DNA from: a bacterium UBP9_UBA1432
GTDB lineage: Bacteria > Vulcanimicrobiota > Xenobia > Xenobiales > Xenobiaceae
NCBI GenBank assembly: GCA_002329445.1
Contig: DCTU01000042.1
Span: 1-5,477, forward strand
DNA length: 5,477 nt
Reading direction: 5' to 3'
In this document: piece by piece, positions 1 through 5,477 of the stretch
Layout: every line of letters starts with the position of its first letter
Position numbering within the stretch: position 1 is the first letter of the stretch
Notes under the pieces: model-generated
Database searches by the model: none
What the model saw: only the letters and a program-made list of their open reading frames with translations
Told to the model about the DNA's origin: nothing
Made by a program: the position numbers and the translations under genes

Positions 1-38
1 CGCATCCACGTCACGCCCGGGTACCTCTCGACGGAATG

Positions 39-66
39 ATTCTAGCACAAGAGTCCCCGGATCCAA
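39..66 (-). promoter_or_regulatory. Probable sigma-70 promoter firing left, out of the window
   Basis: Read on the minus strand, a TAGAAT -10 box (39-44) is preceded by TG one base upstream (46-47), making an extended -10. A TTGGAT element (61-66) lies 16 bases further upstream as a weak -35. Transcription would start near position 32. Downstream, GAGAGG precedes a possible GTG start at 12-14, followed by an in-frame ATG at 3-5, so a gene probably begins right at the left edge. Its identity cannot be seen. The promoter lies beyond the hpf stop, so the downstream gene could be expressed independently of hpf. Confidence 0.5.
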
Positions 67-69
67 ACG

Positions 70-95
70 AGGCGCCCCCCGGGCCAGCGGCGCCT
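70..95 (-). terminator. Weak candidate terminator hairpin after hpf
   Basis: A 7-bp inverted repeat, AGGCGCC / GGCGCCT, is separated by a 12-base GC-rich loop and lies about 90 bases downstream of the hpf stop. On the minus strand it is followed by CGTTT, a very short T tract. A second small inverted repeat (GCCGGT / ACCGGC, 152-167) lies closer to the stop but has no T tract at all. The position between hpf and the next promoter fits a terminator, but in DNA this GC-rich such repeats also occur by chance. Confidence 0.25.
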
Positions 96-182
96 GATGC
101 ACCTCCGGCCAGGCTTCGCCTCGCTCGGAACCCGCGCGACGCTGCTCCGGAGCCGGTCGGCACCGGCCCCGGGCAGGTCGGG

Positions 183-725
183 TCAGGCGATCCGCGGATC
201 GATCAGGCCGTAGCCCCGATCCCTCTTGTAGACGATGTTGATGCGACCGTTCTCGTCGTTGTGGAAGGGGAAGAACTCGTGGCCGAGCTCTTCCATCTCC
301 TTGATCGCCTGCTCGAGGGTCATGGCCTCTGCCACGAAGGACTTGACGCCTTCAACCCGGGGCTGGAACTCGTTCTCGGGAGCCTCGGTCGGCGCGGGTT
401 CCGCCGGCTCGGGACCGGCCTCGCGGCCGGGCTGGCGGCCCCGGTCCTGGACCTTGCCCTTGGCCTTCTTGATCTGACGCTCCAACTTCTCGACCACGGC
501 GTCGATGGAGTGATACATGTCCTTGCTGCGTTCCTCGCCGCGCATGTCCACATTCTTGCCGAAGACCGTGACGTCGGCGATATGCCAGTTTCGCTCCGTC
601 GACAACGTGACGTTGGCGGTGATGATGTGATCGAAGTAGCGCGACACCTTGCGAAGCCGCGTTTCGGCGTATTCCTTCAGGGCATCGGTCACATCAAAGT
701 TCTTGCCGCTGACGGAGATCTGCAT
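183..725 (-). CDS. hpf: Ribosome hibernation promoting factor, long form
   Basis: This 180-aa protein belongs to the HPF/RaiA (S30AE) family. It binds the 30S decoding and mRNA channel region in resting cells; long forms join two 70S ribosomes into inactive 100S dimers. Residues 1-95 form the conserved N-terminal domain, beginning MQISVSGKNFDVT and ending in a basic helix (VEKLERQIKKAKGK). Residues 96-124 are a Pro/Glu/Ala-rich linker. Residues 125-178 form the C-terminal dimerisation domain, with the hallmark LGHEFFPFHN, GRINIVYKR and YGLIDP segments. The length is normal for the long form. I chose the ATG at 725 because family members start at this MQI and a GGAGG lies 7 bases upstream; a GTG at 758 in the same frame would add 11 unconserved residues. 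The gene diverges from the FlhA/FliG-like gene. In many bacteria hpf lies near rpoN and phosphotransferase genes, but no rpoN is visible upstream here. Confidence 0.96.
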   Translation of the reverse strand: MQISVSGKNFDVTDALKEYAETRLRKVSRYFDHIITANVTLSTERNWHIADVTVFGKNVDMRGEERSKDMYHSIDAVVEKLERQIKKAKGKVQDRGRQPGREAGPEPAEPAPTEAPENEFQPRVEGVKSFVAEAMTLEQAIKEMEELGHEFFPFHNDENGRINIVYKRDRGYGLIDPRIA

Positions 726-732
726 GAGCCAT

Positions 733-737
733 CCTCC
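733..737 (-). promoter_or_regulatory. Shine-Dalgarno site that sets the hpf start
   Basis: GGAGG on the minus strand lies 7 bases before the ATG at 725. It decides between that ATG and the upstream in-frame GTG at 758, which has no comparable site. Confidence 0.85.
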
Positions 738-983
738 AGAGGTGTACGTCGGTCTCACCGGCCCTCACCACCGCAATCTGGAAGGCTGTCGGGCTCCAAC
801 GAGCCGCCAGGCTTCCGGTCCGAGGGGTGGTTGCCCGTTCGTCCCGGTCTGGACCGCTTTCGACGAGAAGGCCTCCTCTTTCCTCTTCCAGGCCAAGGTT
901 CCCCCCCTCGACTCGGCCGGGAGACGGGGCCCCTCTCGGCGACGGAAGGGGATCGGCTCCAGGTGGCCGCCCCCCAGCGAACG

Positions 984-992
984 TGCTATCAT
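984..992 (+). promoter_or_regulatory. Extended -10 promoter for the FlhA/FliG-like gene
   Basis: TG-C-TATCAT is a good extended -10 element (TATCAT at 987-992). No convincing -35 lies 16-18 bases upstream, where the sequence is GGCC-rich; extended -10 promoters can work without one. Transcription would start near 999 and give a leader of about 42 bases. A small hairpin, CCTGG-acaac-CCAGG (997-1011), would form at the very 5' end of that transcript. The only Shine-Dalgarno-like run is GGAAAGG (1019-1025), about 15 bases before the ATG, so translation initiation may be weak. Confidence 0.45.
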
Positions 993-1040
993 GTCGCCTG
1001 GACAACCCAGGAGCTTTCGGAAAGGCCGTTCGATTCCACG

Positions 1041-3146
1041 ATGCAGGAAAGGTCCCGGCCCCCCCGGCCGTCCCCTCGGTCGGAAACCCTCCGAGTCGAA
1101 CTGGGCCAGGGCCTGGCCACCAGGATCCAGGACCTCCAGGCCGAGGTCGAAGCATTGGGGAACCGGCTCCTGACGGACTTCCCCGCCCCCCTGGTCCCAC
1201 CGGCCTTCGTCGCGGCCCCCTGGCTGCGCGCTCACGAGTTCGGCATCGCCTTGGGCGACCGACAGGTCAGCGCTGGACGAGCCTGGCCGGGGCGAGTCCG
1301 CGCGACGGGACCTTCCAGGATGCTGAAGGGCCTGGTGGGGATCCGGGACGCAGATCCCTTCTTCGGAGACCCCTGCACCTGGCTGTCCCCGCCCGAGGCC
1401 CCGCTGGCGCGCGCGGCGGGCCTGGACCTGACCGGACCGGCCCAGGTGATCGCAGAGCACCTGGAACGGGTCTGGCGGGTCGTCTTGCAGGACCAGGCAG
1501 CCCTGCAGCGGGTCGAAGACCTGCTGGGTGAACTCGCCCAGAGTCATCCCGCCCTGGTGTCCCGGGCCGGACGCCGAATCGGCCGCGAGGCGTTGCGCCG
1601 AATCCTGGGGAATCTGGCCGGCGAGGGCCTGTCCCGATCCGTCCTGCGGGGAGCCCTGGAATCCCTGGCCACCCAGGCCCTGGGCGCGGGCGGAGTCGAG
1701 GATTTGACCGAGCGCCTGCGCGTCGAGGTCGGGGACTGGCTGTGCCGCCCCGTGACGCGCCGGGAGACCTTGCCCTGTCTGACCCTGGACCCGGATCTGC
1801 AGGCCTGGCTCTTCACCTGGGTGGCCCGCGGAGCCAACCCCCGCCGAGGCGAGGGCTGGCTGAGCCATCTGGCCCGACGTCTCCGCGAGGATCTCACCGA
1901 ACTGGAGTCCGGCGGGTCCACGCCGGCCCTCCTGGTCCTGCCCAGTCTGCGCTCCACCCTGGCCCGGGTCCTCAGGCCCGCCCTGCCGAGACTGCGCGTC
2001 CTGAAGACCAGCGAGGTGAACCCGAACCTGCAGATCCTGGACCTGGCCCGAATCCGGATTCCGGACTGGAGGATGCAGGCCAGCCGATGGATGGGCTCGG
2101 CCCTGCTGGGCGGGGCGCTCCGCCACCGGTTGAAGTCCGAGCTGGAAGACTACGACCGCTGCCTCCAGCGTCGGGCCCTCTCCGTGCTGCACCGGACGCA
2201 GGCTCGCTCCAGAAGGACTGCCCGCAAGGCCAGGCCCTCACAACCCCCCGAATTGACGGTCCTGAACCCCTTGCAGAAGGCTGCCGTCCTCATGCTGGAG
2301 TGTCCCACCTGGGTGCTGCGTGAGCTGATCTCCAAGCTGAACCCGTCGGAGATCAACCGGCTGGGTCGCGAGATGATCCGGATGGGACCCCACTGCCGGG
2401 TCTTTCGCGACCAGGTCCTGCAGGAGCTGCCCGGTGGCGCCCGAGGCGCCCTGGAACTGGGCCAGTTGCTGAGCCACCTGCGCGGCCTCCTCCAGGAGGC
2501 AGCCCGCCCGGAGACCGTCCTCTCGGAGGTGGCTCTCTGCCTGTCGCAGCTTCCCGAACCCCTCCGGAGCCCGGTGGCCGGCCGGGTCCTGACGTGGCTG
2601 CGGGAAGAGACGGCCGCCGCCCTCCGGTCTGAACTGGCCGCCCTGCGGGCGGAGGCGGATCCTCATCGGGCCGCCTGCGCGCTGCGACGTTTCGTCGAGT
2701 TCCGGCGTGGGGGTTTGCATGCCCCCAGCGTCTGCGGACTTCAGCAGCTCTCCGCGGATCTGCAGCGGGCTACCCGGGCCAATCCCCGAGAAATGGCCTG
2801 TGCCCTGGAGAGGCTCTGGCTGTGCCCGGAAGAGCATCTGCCGGAGAGCTTCGTCGCCTGGTGCGAAGAGAACCCGCACCGCGCGGCCCACTGGCTGGTC
2901 CGCTGGGCTCGCCACTGGCAACCTCCGGGACCCGACCCCGAGCTCCAGGTCCAGGTCGTCTTGCGGACCCTGCCCGAAGAGCTGGCCGGAATGGTGCGCG
3001 AGCACCTGCCGGCAGACCTTGCCAGCCTGGTGAAGGAGGATCCCTCCGCGGAAATCGATCCCGCCGAGGCATCCCGTCGCTGCCTGGAAGAGTTCTACCT
3101 GGCGACCCGACCCGCGGCCTCCGTCACCGAGTTGAACCTGAACTAG
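1041..3146 (+). CDS. Soluble FlhA C-domain fused to FliG-like domains (unusual architecture)
   Basis: This 701-aa protein has no signal peptide or membrane segment. Residues 17-340 resemble the cytosolic domain of FlhA/SctV, the export-gate ring that docks substrates and chaperones. Matching landmarks in order are LRVELGQGL (17-25), LVPP (51-54), VIAEHLERV (136-144), LRRILGNLAGEGLSRSVL (185-202), LTLDPDLQ (247-254) and LPRLRVLKTSEVNPNLQI (315-332). FlhA's ~300-residue membrane half is missing. Residues 341-405 are an Arg-rich linker. Residues 406-462 match FliG_N, the FliF-binding domain: LQKAAVLMLE, then SKLNPSEINRLGREMIRMGP. Residues 538-626 carry three EHPQ-like repeats, followed by LPEELAGMVREHL as in the FliG middle domain. 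No FliG_C torque domain is recognisable. The frame is open upstream to position 36, but that part is hpf antisense, with no FlhA remnant. I chose the ATG at 1041 because the homology begins just after it. The domain matches are from memory, without a search; the cellular role is unknown. Confidence 0.85.
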   Translation: MQERSRPPRPSPRSETLRVELGQGLATRIQDLQAEVEALGNRLLTDFPAPLVPPAFVAAPWLRAHEFGIALGDRQVSAGRAWPGRVRATGPSRMLKGLVGIRDADPFFGDPCTWLSPPEAPLARAAGLDLTGPAQVIAEHLERVWRVVLQDQAALQRVEDLLGELAQSHPALVSRAGRRIGREALRRILGNLAGEGLSRSVLRGALESLATQALGAGGVEDLTERLRVEVGDWLCRPVTRRETLPCLTLDPDLQAWLFTWVARGANPRRGEGWLSHLARRLREDLTELESGGSTPALLVLPSLRSTLARVLRPALPRLRVLKTSEVNPNLQILDLARIRIPDWRMQASRWMGSALLGGALRHRLKSELEDYDRCLQRRALSVLHRTQARSRRTARKARPSQPPELTVLNPLQKAAVLMLECPTWVLRELISKLNPSEINRLGREMIRMGPHCRVFRDQVLQELPGGARGALELGQLLSHLRGLLQEAARPETVLSEVALCLSQLPEPLRSPVAGRVLTWLREETAAALRSELAALRAEADPHRAACALRRFVEFRRGGLHAPSVCGLQQLSADLQRATRANPREMACALERLWLCPEEHLPESFVAWCEENPHRAAHWLVRWARHWQPPGPDPELQVQVVLRTLPEELAGMVREHLPADLASLVKEDPSAEIDPAEASRRCLEEFYLATRPAASVTELNLN
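2652..2918 (+). repeat. Three EHPQ-like helical repeats in the FlhA/FliG-like protein
   Basis: Within the large protein, three segments share one pattern: EADPHRAACALRRF (538-551), RANPREMACALERL (579-592) and EENPHRAAHWLVRW (609-622). All keep N/D-P, an Ala four residues after the Pro, a Leu seven after it and an Arg nine after it. The Pro, Ala and Leu spacing is that of the FliG middle-domain segment EHPQxxALIL. The prolines are 41 and 30 residues apart, so these are diverged ARM-like helical repeats rather than recent DNA duplications. The third copy is followed by LPEELAGMV, which in FliG also follows EHPQ. Confidence 0.6.
3143..3146. other. Shared CTAG holding both convergent stop codons
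   Basis: The palindrome CTAG provides TAG for the plus-strand gene (3144-3146) and TAG for the minus-strand transglycosylase (3143-3145). There is no room for an intergenic terminator, so transcripts from the two genes must overlap at their 3' ends unless termination occurs inside coding sequence. Confidence 0.95.
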
Positions 3147-3877
3147 CGACCTCCGCGGCGCTGCCAGGCCCGGGTCACCTTGACCACGTAGTTCCTGGTC
3201 TCGGCGAAGGGCGGGATCCCCCCATGGCGGCTGACGTTCCCAGGCCCGGCGTTGTAGGCGGCGATGGCCAGTTCCGTCCGCCCGCCGAAGCGGTCCAGCA
3301 TCATCCGCAGATACCGGGTTCCGGCCGCGATATTGGCTTCCGGGTCGAAGACGTTCCGGCACCCCAGGCCAGCCGCGGTGCCCGGCATCAACTGCATCAG
3401 GCCGCCTGCCCCGGCATAGGAGCGTGCGTGAGGGTTGAAGGCCGACTCCACCTGAATCACGCCCCGAACCAGCCAGGGGTCGAGGCGGTGCTTGCGGGCG
3501 TACTTCAGGATCAAAGGGGTGATGTCCAGTTTCCCGTGGCGACGCACCGCGACCGTCTTGTAGGGCGCCGAGGCGACCTGGGCGCCTCGCGAGGCCAGCG
3601 AGCGGCGGCGGTGCTCGACCGGGACACGCTGGTACTCGACCCACGATGACTGCACGAAGATCGGGGGCATGTCTGAAGACGTCGCGGTCCGGGATTCCTT
3701 GGGGGCCGCCTCGGCGACGACGGTCTCGGGCTCGGCGGACTCGACGGGGGCCATCAGGGGTCCCGAGAGGCGCTCGCCCGAGGATTCCAGGTCCTGCGTG
3801 ACGGGCATGGCCCGGACCGCCGTGCCAGAAAGGCCCGCCAAAATGAGCGCCAGGACAAGAGTTCGAACCAGATTCAC
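3143..3877 (-). CDS. Exported SLT-family lytic transglycosylase
   Basis: This 244-aa murein hydrolase of the soluble lytic transglycosylase fold cleaves the MurNAc-GlcNAc bond and leaves a 1,6-anhydro end. Residues 1-23 are a Sec signal peptide: short N-region with Arg5, hydrophobic TLVLALILAGLSG, and likely cleavage after VRA. Residues 24-115 are a low-complexity, Ala/Glu/Pro-rich spacer. Residues 116-244 are the catalytic domain, with VIQVESAFNP (catalytic Glu144, Ser145), GGLMQLMPGTA (159-169), AAYNAGPGNV (206-215) and ETRNYV (226-231). The start is a GTG at 3877 with AGGAGG 8 bases upstream; an upstream in-frame start at 3910 would bury the signal peptide. It has its own promoter, 226 bases after lepA on the same strand, and its stop codon overlaps that of the convergent FlhA/FliG-like gene. 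With no LysM or other targeting domain, its site of action in the periplasm is unknown. Confidence 0.93.
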   Translation of the reverse strand: MNLVRTLVLALILAGLSGTAVRAMPVTQDLESSGERLSGPLMAPVESAEPETVVAEAAPKESRTATSSDMPPIFVQSSWVEYQRVPVEHRRRSLASRGAQVASAPYKTVAVRRHGKLDITPLILKYARKHRLDPWLVRGVIQVESAFNPHARSYAGAGGLMQLMPGTAAGLGCRNVFDPEANIAAGTRYLRMMLDRFGGRTELAIAAYNAGPGNVSRHGGIPPFAETRNYVVKVTRAWQRRGGR

Positions 3878-3885
3878 GGTTCGCC

Positions 3886-3891
3886 CCTCCT
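3886..3891 (-). promoter_or_regulatory. Strong Shine-Dalgarno for the transglycosylase GTG start
   Basis: AGGAGG on the minus strand, followed by two more G, lies 8 bases before the GTG at 3877. It settles the start at this rare initiation codon over the upstream candidate at 3910. Confidence 0.88.
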
Positions 3892-3911
3892 CTCGATCCC
3901 GGAGGCACAAG

Positions 3912-3966
3912 ACCCCCAGGTGATTGCAGGCCTCCTCCGGCCGAGCCGGGGAGGGCCTGTCGGGGT
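3912..3966 (-). promoter_or_regulatory. Foldable 5' leader of the transglycosylase mRNA
   Basis: Between the promoter and the ribosome-binding site, the leader can form a 31-base hairpin (3928-3958): AGGCC arms closing an imperfect 14-position stem with 12 pairs including one G-U, two C-A mismatches and a TCG loop. An outer helix, ACCCC with GGGGT (3962-3966 with 3912-3916), would enclose it. The 5' arm also contains CCCTCC (plus-strand 3950-3955), complementary to the GGAGGG of the Shine-Dalgarno (3885-3890), so the arm could alternatively cover the ribosome-binding site. No known riboswitch consensus fits well. A regulatory role is inference. Confidence 0.35.
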
Positions 3967-3993
3967 TGCCGTATCAAGATGAAACGTCAGCGC

Positions 3994-4022
3994 ATTCTAG
4001 CGAGTGCTGGCCGGGATGTCAA
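3994..4022 (-). promoter_or_regulatory. Near-consensus sigma-70 promoter of the transglycosylase gene
   Basis: On the minus strand a perfect TTGACA -35 (4017-4022) is followed after exactly 17 bases by a TAGAAT -10 (3994-3999), one base from consensus. Transcription should start near 3987 and give a leader of about 110 bases before the GTG. This means the transglycosylase does not depend on read-through from lepA. It is the strongest promoter visible in the window. Confidence 0.88.
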
Positions 4023-4038
4023 ACGCCCTCAGAAACCC

Positions 4039-4062
4039 CTCACAAAAGACTCACATCCTCAC
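4039..4062 (-). repeat. Three GTGAG direct repeats upstream of the -35 box
   Basis: GTGAG occurs three times in one orientation on the minus strand (4039-4043, 4050-4054, 4058-4062). The outer two are extended to GTGAGG, and start-to-start spacings are 11 and 8 bases. They sit about 50-75 bases upstream of the predicted transcription start, where an activator could bind. The region is more AT-rich than its surroundings. The units are short and the spacing uneven, so chance is quite possible. Confidence 0.25.
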
Positions 4063-4103
4063 GGAACTTTTGCGACACACAGTGAACGCGATTCAAGCCG
4101 CCC

Positions 4104-5477
4104 CTACTCCTCGGCTTTGAGGACCGCCAGGAAGGCCTCCTGGGGGATGTCCACGTTCCCGATGCGCTTCATCCGGCGCTTGCCTTCCTTCTGCTTCTCC
4201 AGCAGCTTGCGCTTGCGGCTGATGTCGCCCCCATAGCACTTGGCCAGGACGTTCTTGCGCATGGCCCGGACGGTCTCACGGGCCACGATCTTCCCTCCCA
4301 GAGCGGCCTGGATGGGGACCTCGAACATCTGCCGGGGAATGACCGACTGCAGCTTCTCGACCAGGGCCTTGCCCGCCGTGTAGGCCCGTTCCCGGTGCAC
4401 GATGATCGACAAGGCGTCGACCTTCTGGGCGTGGACCAGGATGTCCAGGCGCACCAGGTCCGACTCGCGCGTCCCGCACAGGTCGTAGTCGAACGAGGCG
4501 TATCCCCGCGTCCGAGACTTCAACTGGTCGAAGAAGTCCGTGATGATCTCCGAGAGGGGCATCTCGTAGGTCAGCATGCACCGGCCATGAGACGGATACT
4601 CCATCCCCAGGAAGGTGCCTCGCCTCCCCTGGCACAGGTCCATGATCTGTCCGACGTAGTCTTCCGGCGTGATCACCGTGGCCTTGACCACCGGCTCGTC
4701 GATCGAGTCCACATCGCCCTGGGCGGGGAAATCCGAAGGGTTCTGGATCTGCATGGTGGTCTTGTCCTTGAGGTGGACGGTGTAGACCACGCTGGGAGCC
4801 GTGGCGATCAGATCCAGGTTGAACTCGCGTTCCAGGCGCTCCTGGACGATCTCCATGTGCAGCAGACCCAGGAATCCACACCGGAAGCCGAAGCCCAGGG
4901 CGACGGAGGTCTCGGGTTCCCAGACCAGGGCCGCATCATTGAGCTTCAGCTTGCCCAGAGCGTCGCGCAGGTTGTTGTAGTCGGTGGACTCGATGGGGTA
5001 CAGACCACAGTAGACCATCGAGACGGCCGGCCGGTAGCCCGGCAAGGGCTCGGTGGCTCCTCCCCGAGCCAGGGTCAGGGTGTCACCCACGCGCGTCTCC
5101 TCGATGTGGCGGATCTGGGCGACCAGATAGCCCACATCTCCCCCTCGGAGCACCTCGACGGGTTGAGGCCCCGGCTTGAAGATGCCGACCTCGTCCACCT
5201 CATAGACCTTCCCGGTGCTCATCATCTGGACCATGGTGCCCTTGCGAACCTCGCCGTCCACGACCCGGAAGAAGGGAACGACCCCCCGGTACTGGTCGTA
5301 GCGCGAATCGAAGACCAGGGCCCTCAGGGGGGCACTGCGATCGCCCCGGGGCGGCGGAATGATCCGGATGATGGCCTCCATCAGCTCGTCGATCCCCAGG
5401 TTCATCTTGGCCGAAACCAACACGGCGTCGTCCGCCGGAAGGGCCAGAACCTCTTCGATCTCGTGGCGGACCCGGTC
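4104..5477 (-). CDS. lepA: Elongation factor 4 (LepA), partial, missing its N-terminus
   Basis: The last 457 residues of LepA/EF4, a ribosome-bound GTPase that acts on elongating or initiating ribosomes, are present. Full-length family members have about 600 residues, so roughly 140-150, including the P-loop and the other G motifs, lie beyond the right edge. The frame is open to the last base; the codon at 5421-5423 is an internal Val GTG, not the start. Visible are the end of the G domain with the G5 motif VSAK (21-24), domain II (RALVFDSRYDQYRGVV onward), domain III (ending near GFRCGFLGLLHMEIVQERLE), domain V (VVKATVITPEDYVGQIMDLC) and the LepA-specific C-terminal domain with YGGDISRKRKLLEKQKEGKR and the final IPQEAFLAVLK. 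Every LepA hallmark in this portion is intact. lepA is often followed or accompanied by signal peptidase lepB; here the next gene on the strand is a transglycosylase, separated by 226 bases with its own promoter. Confidence 0.97.
   Translation of the reverse strand, partial: DRVRHEIEEVLALPADDAVLVSAKMNLGIDELMEAIIRIIPPPRGDRSAPLRALVFDSRYDQYRGVVPFFRVVDGEVRKGTMVQMMSTGKVYEVDEVGIFKPGPQPVEVLRGGDVGYLVAQIRHIEETRVGDTLTLARGGATEPLPGYRPAVSMVYCGLYPIESTDYNNLRDALGKLKLNDAALVWEPETSVALGFGFRCGFLGLLHMEIVQERLEREFNLDLIATAPSVVYTVHLKDKTTMQIQNPSDFPAQGDVDSIDEPVVKATVITPEDYVGQIMDLCQGRRGTFLGMEYPSHGRCMLTYEMPLSEIITDFFDQLKSRTRGYASFDYDLCGTRESDLVRLDILVHAQKVDALSIIVHRERAYTAGKALVEKLQSVIPRQMFEVPIQAALGGKIVARETVRAMRKNVLAKCYGGDISRKRKLLEKQKEGKRRMKRIGNVDIPQEAFLAVLKAEE

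Larger units (their letters stand above)
726..1040. other. Divergent intergenic region between hpf and the FlhA/FliG-like gene
   Basis: This 315-base stretch separates two divergent genes and must hold the start signals for both. On the plus side I see an extended -10 at 984-992. On the minus side I see the hpf ribosome-binding site, but no convincing -35/-10 pair and no sigma-54 site with correctly spaced GG and GC. A pyrimidine-rich tract (about 864-889) is flanked by GGCCT / AGGCC. The several long open frames crossing it are antisense or out-of-frame products of high GC; none has a recognisable protein sequence. No tRNA or known RNA gene is evident. Confidence 0.6.

Noticed and set aside
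804..818. A sigma-54 promoter for hpf on the minus strand (TGGCGG...TTGGA)
   Set aside because: The spacing between the GG and the -12 element is wrong and the essential GC is absent.
864..896. An RNA hairpin or small RNA at the pyrimidine tract between GGCCT and AGGCC
   Set aside because: Only five outer pairs, and the interior is all pyrimidine so cannot pair; no promoter or T tract accompanies it.
36..1040. An in-frame N-terminal extension of the FlhA/FliG-like gene by 335 codons
   Set aside because: It runs antisense through the whole of hpf, resembles no protein, and the FlhA similarity starts only after the ATG at 1041.
765..2192. A 475-codon open frame on the minus strand
   Set aside because: It is a Gly/Gln/Pro-rich shadow of the plus-strand gene, with no recognisable domain and no convincing start signals.
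3912..3970. A cyclic di-GMP-I (GEMM) riboswitch before the transglycosylase, suggested by GGCAACCC and TGCAATCACC
   Set aside because: The conserved GGCAAACC and GACGCAAAGCC segments are not matched, and the helix order differs from the GEMM fold.
2238..3977. A 579-codon open frame on the minus strand
   Set aside because: It overlaps the transglycosylase in another frame and the fusion gene in antisense; its composition is typical of GC-rich shadow frames.
4044..4071. An intrinsic terminator for lepA (AAAAG / CTTTT)
   Set aside because: Only 5 weak pairs around an 18-base loop with no GC stem; not enough to call.

Overview
The window is GC-rich and densely coding. It carries a rod-like bacterial gene set: long-form ribosome hibernation factor, SLT-family lytic transglycosylase with a Sec-type signal peptide, and the elongation factor LepA/EF4. 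The exported murein enzyme and the flagellum-related domains suggest a diderm bacterium, perhaps a deltaproteobacterial, FCB-group or related lineage. The sequence alone does not settle the phylum.

Layout, left to right. Positions 1-182 hold the 3' flank of hpf, a GC-rich inverted repeat, and a good extended -10 promoter pointing left out of the window. hpf is on the minus strand (183-725). A 315-base divergent intergenic region (726-1040) follows. The plus strand then has one large gene (1041-3146, 701 aa). A lytic transglycosylase gene on the minus strand (3143-3877) converges on it, and the two genes share a CTAG that supplies both stop codons. A leader region (3878-4103) contains a near-consensus sigma-70 promoter and a foldable 5' UTR. 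The 3' three quarters of lepA (4104-5477, minus strand) runs off the right edge.

The standout is the 701-aa protein. Its first ~340 residues align by eye along their whole length with the cytosolic domain of the flagellar/type III export-gate protein FlhA (FHIPEP family), but the membrane half of FlhA is absent. After a basic linker comes a segment that reads like the N-terminal domain of the rotor protein FliG. The C-terminal part has three copies of a motif resembling the EHPQ segment of the FliG middle domain. I know of no described protein that joins a soluble FlhA C-domain to FliG-like modules. It sits among housekeeping genes, not in a visible flagellar cluster. Its function is unknown; a soluble adaptor linking export gate and rotor/C-ring, or a regulator derived from those parts, is inference.

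hpf and lepA both act on the ribosome under stress or altered growth, while the transglycosylase acts on the cell wall. Nothing in the sequence shows that these genes act together, although some lytic transglycosylases open the murein layer for flagella or secretion machines.
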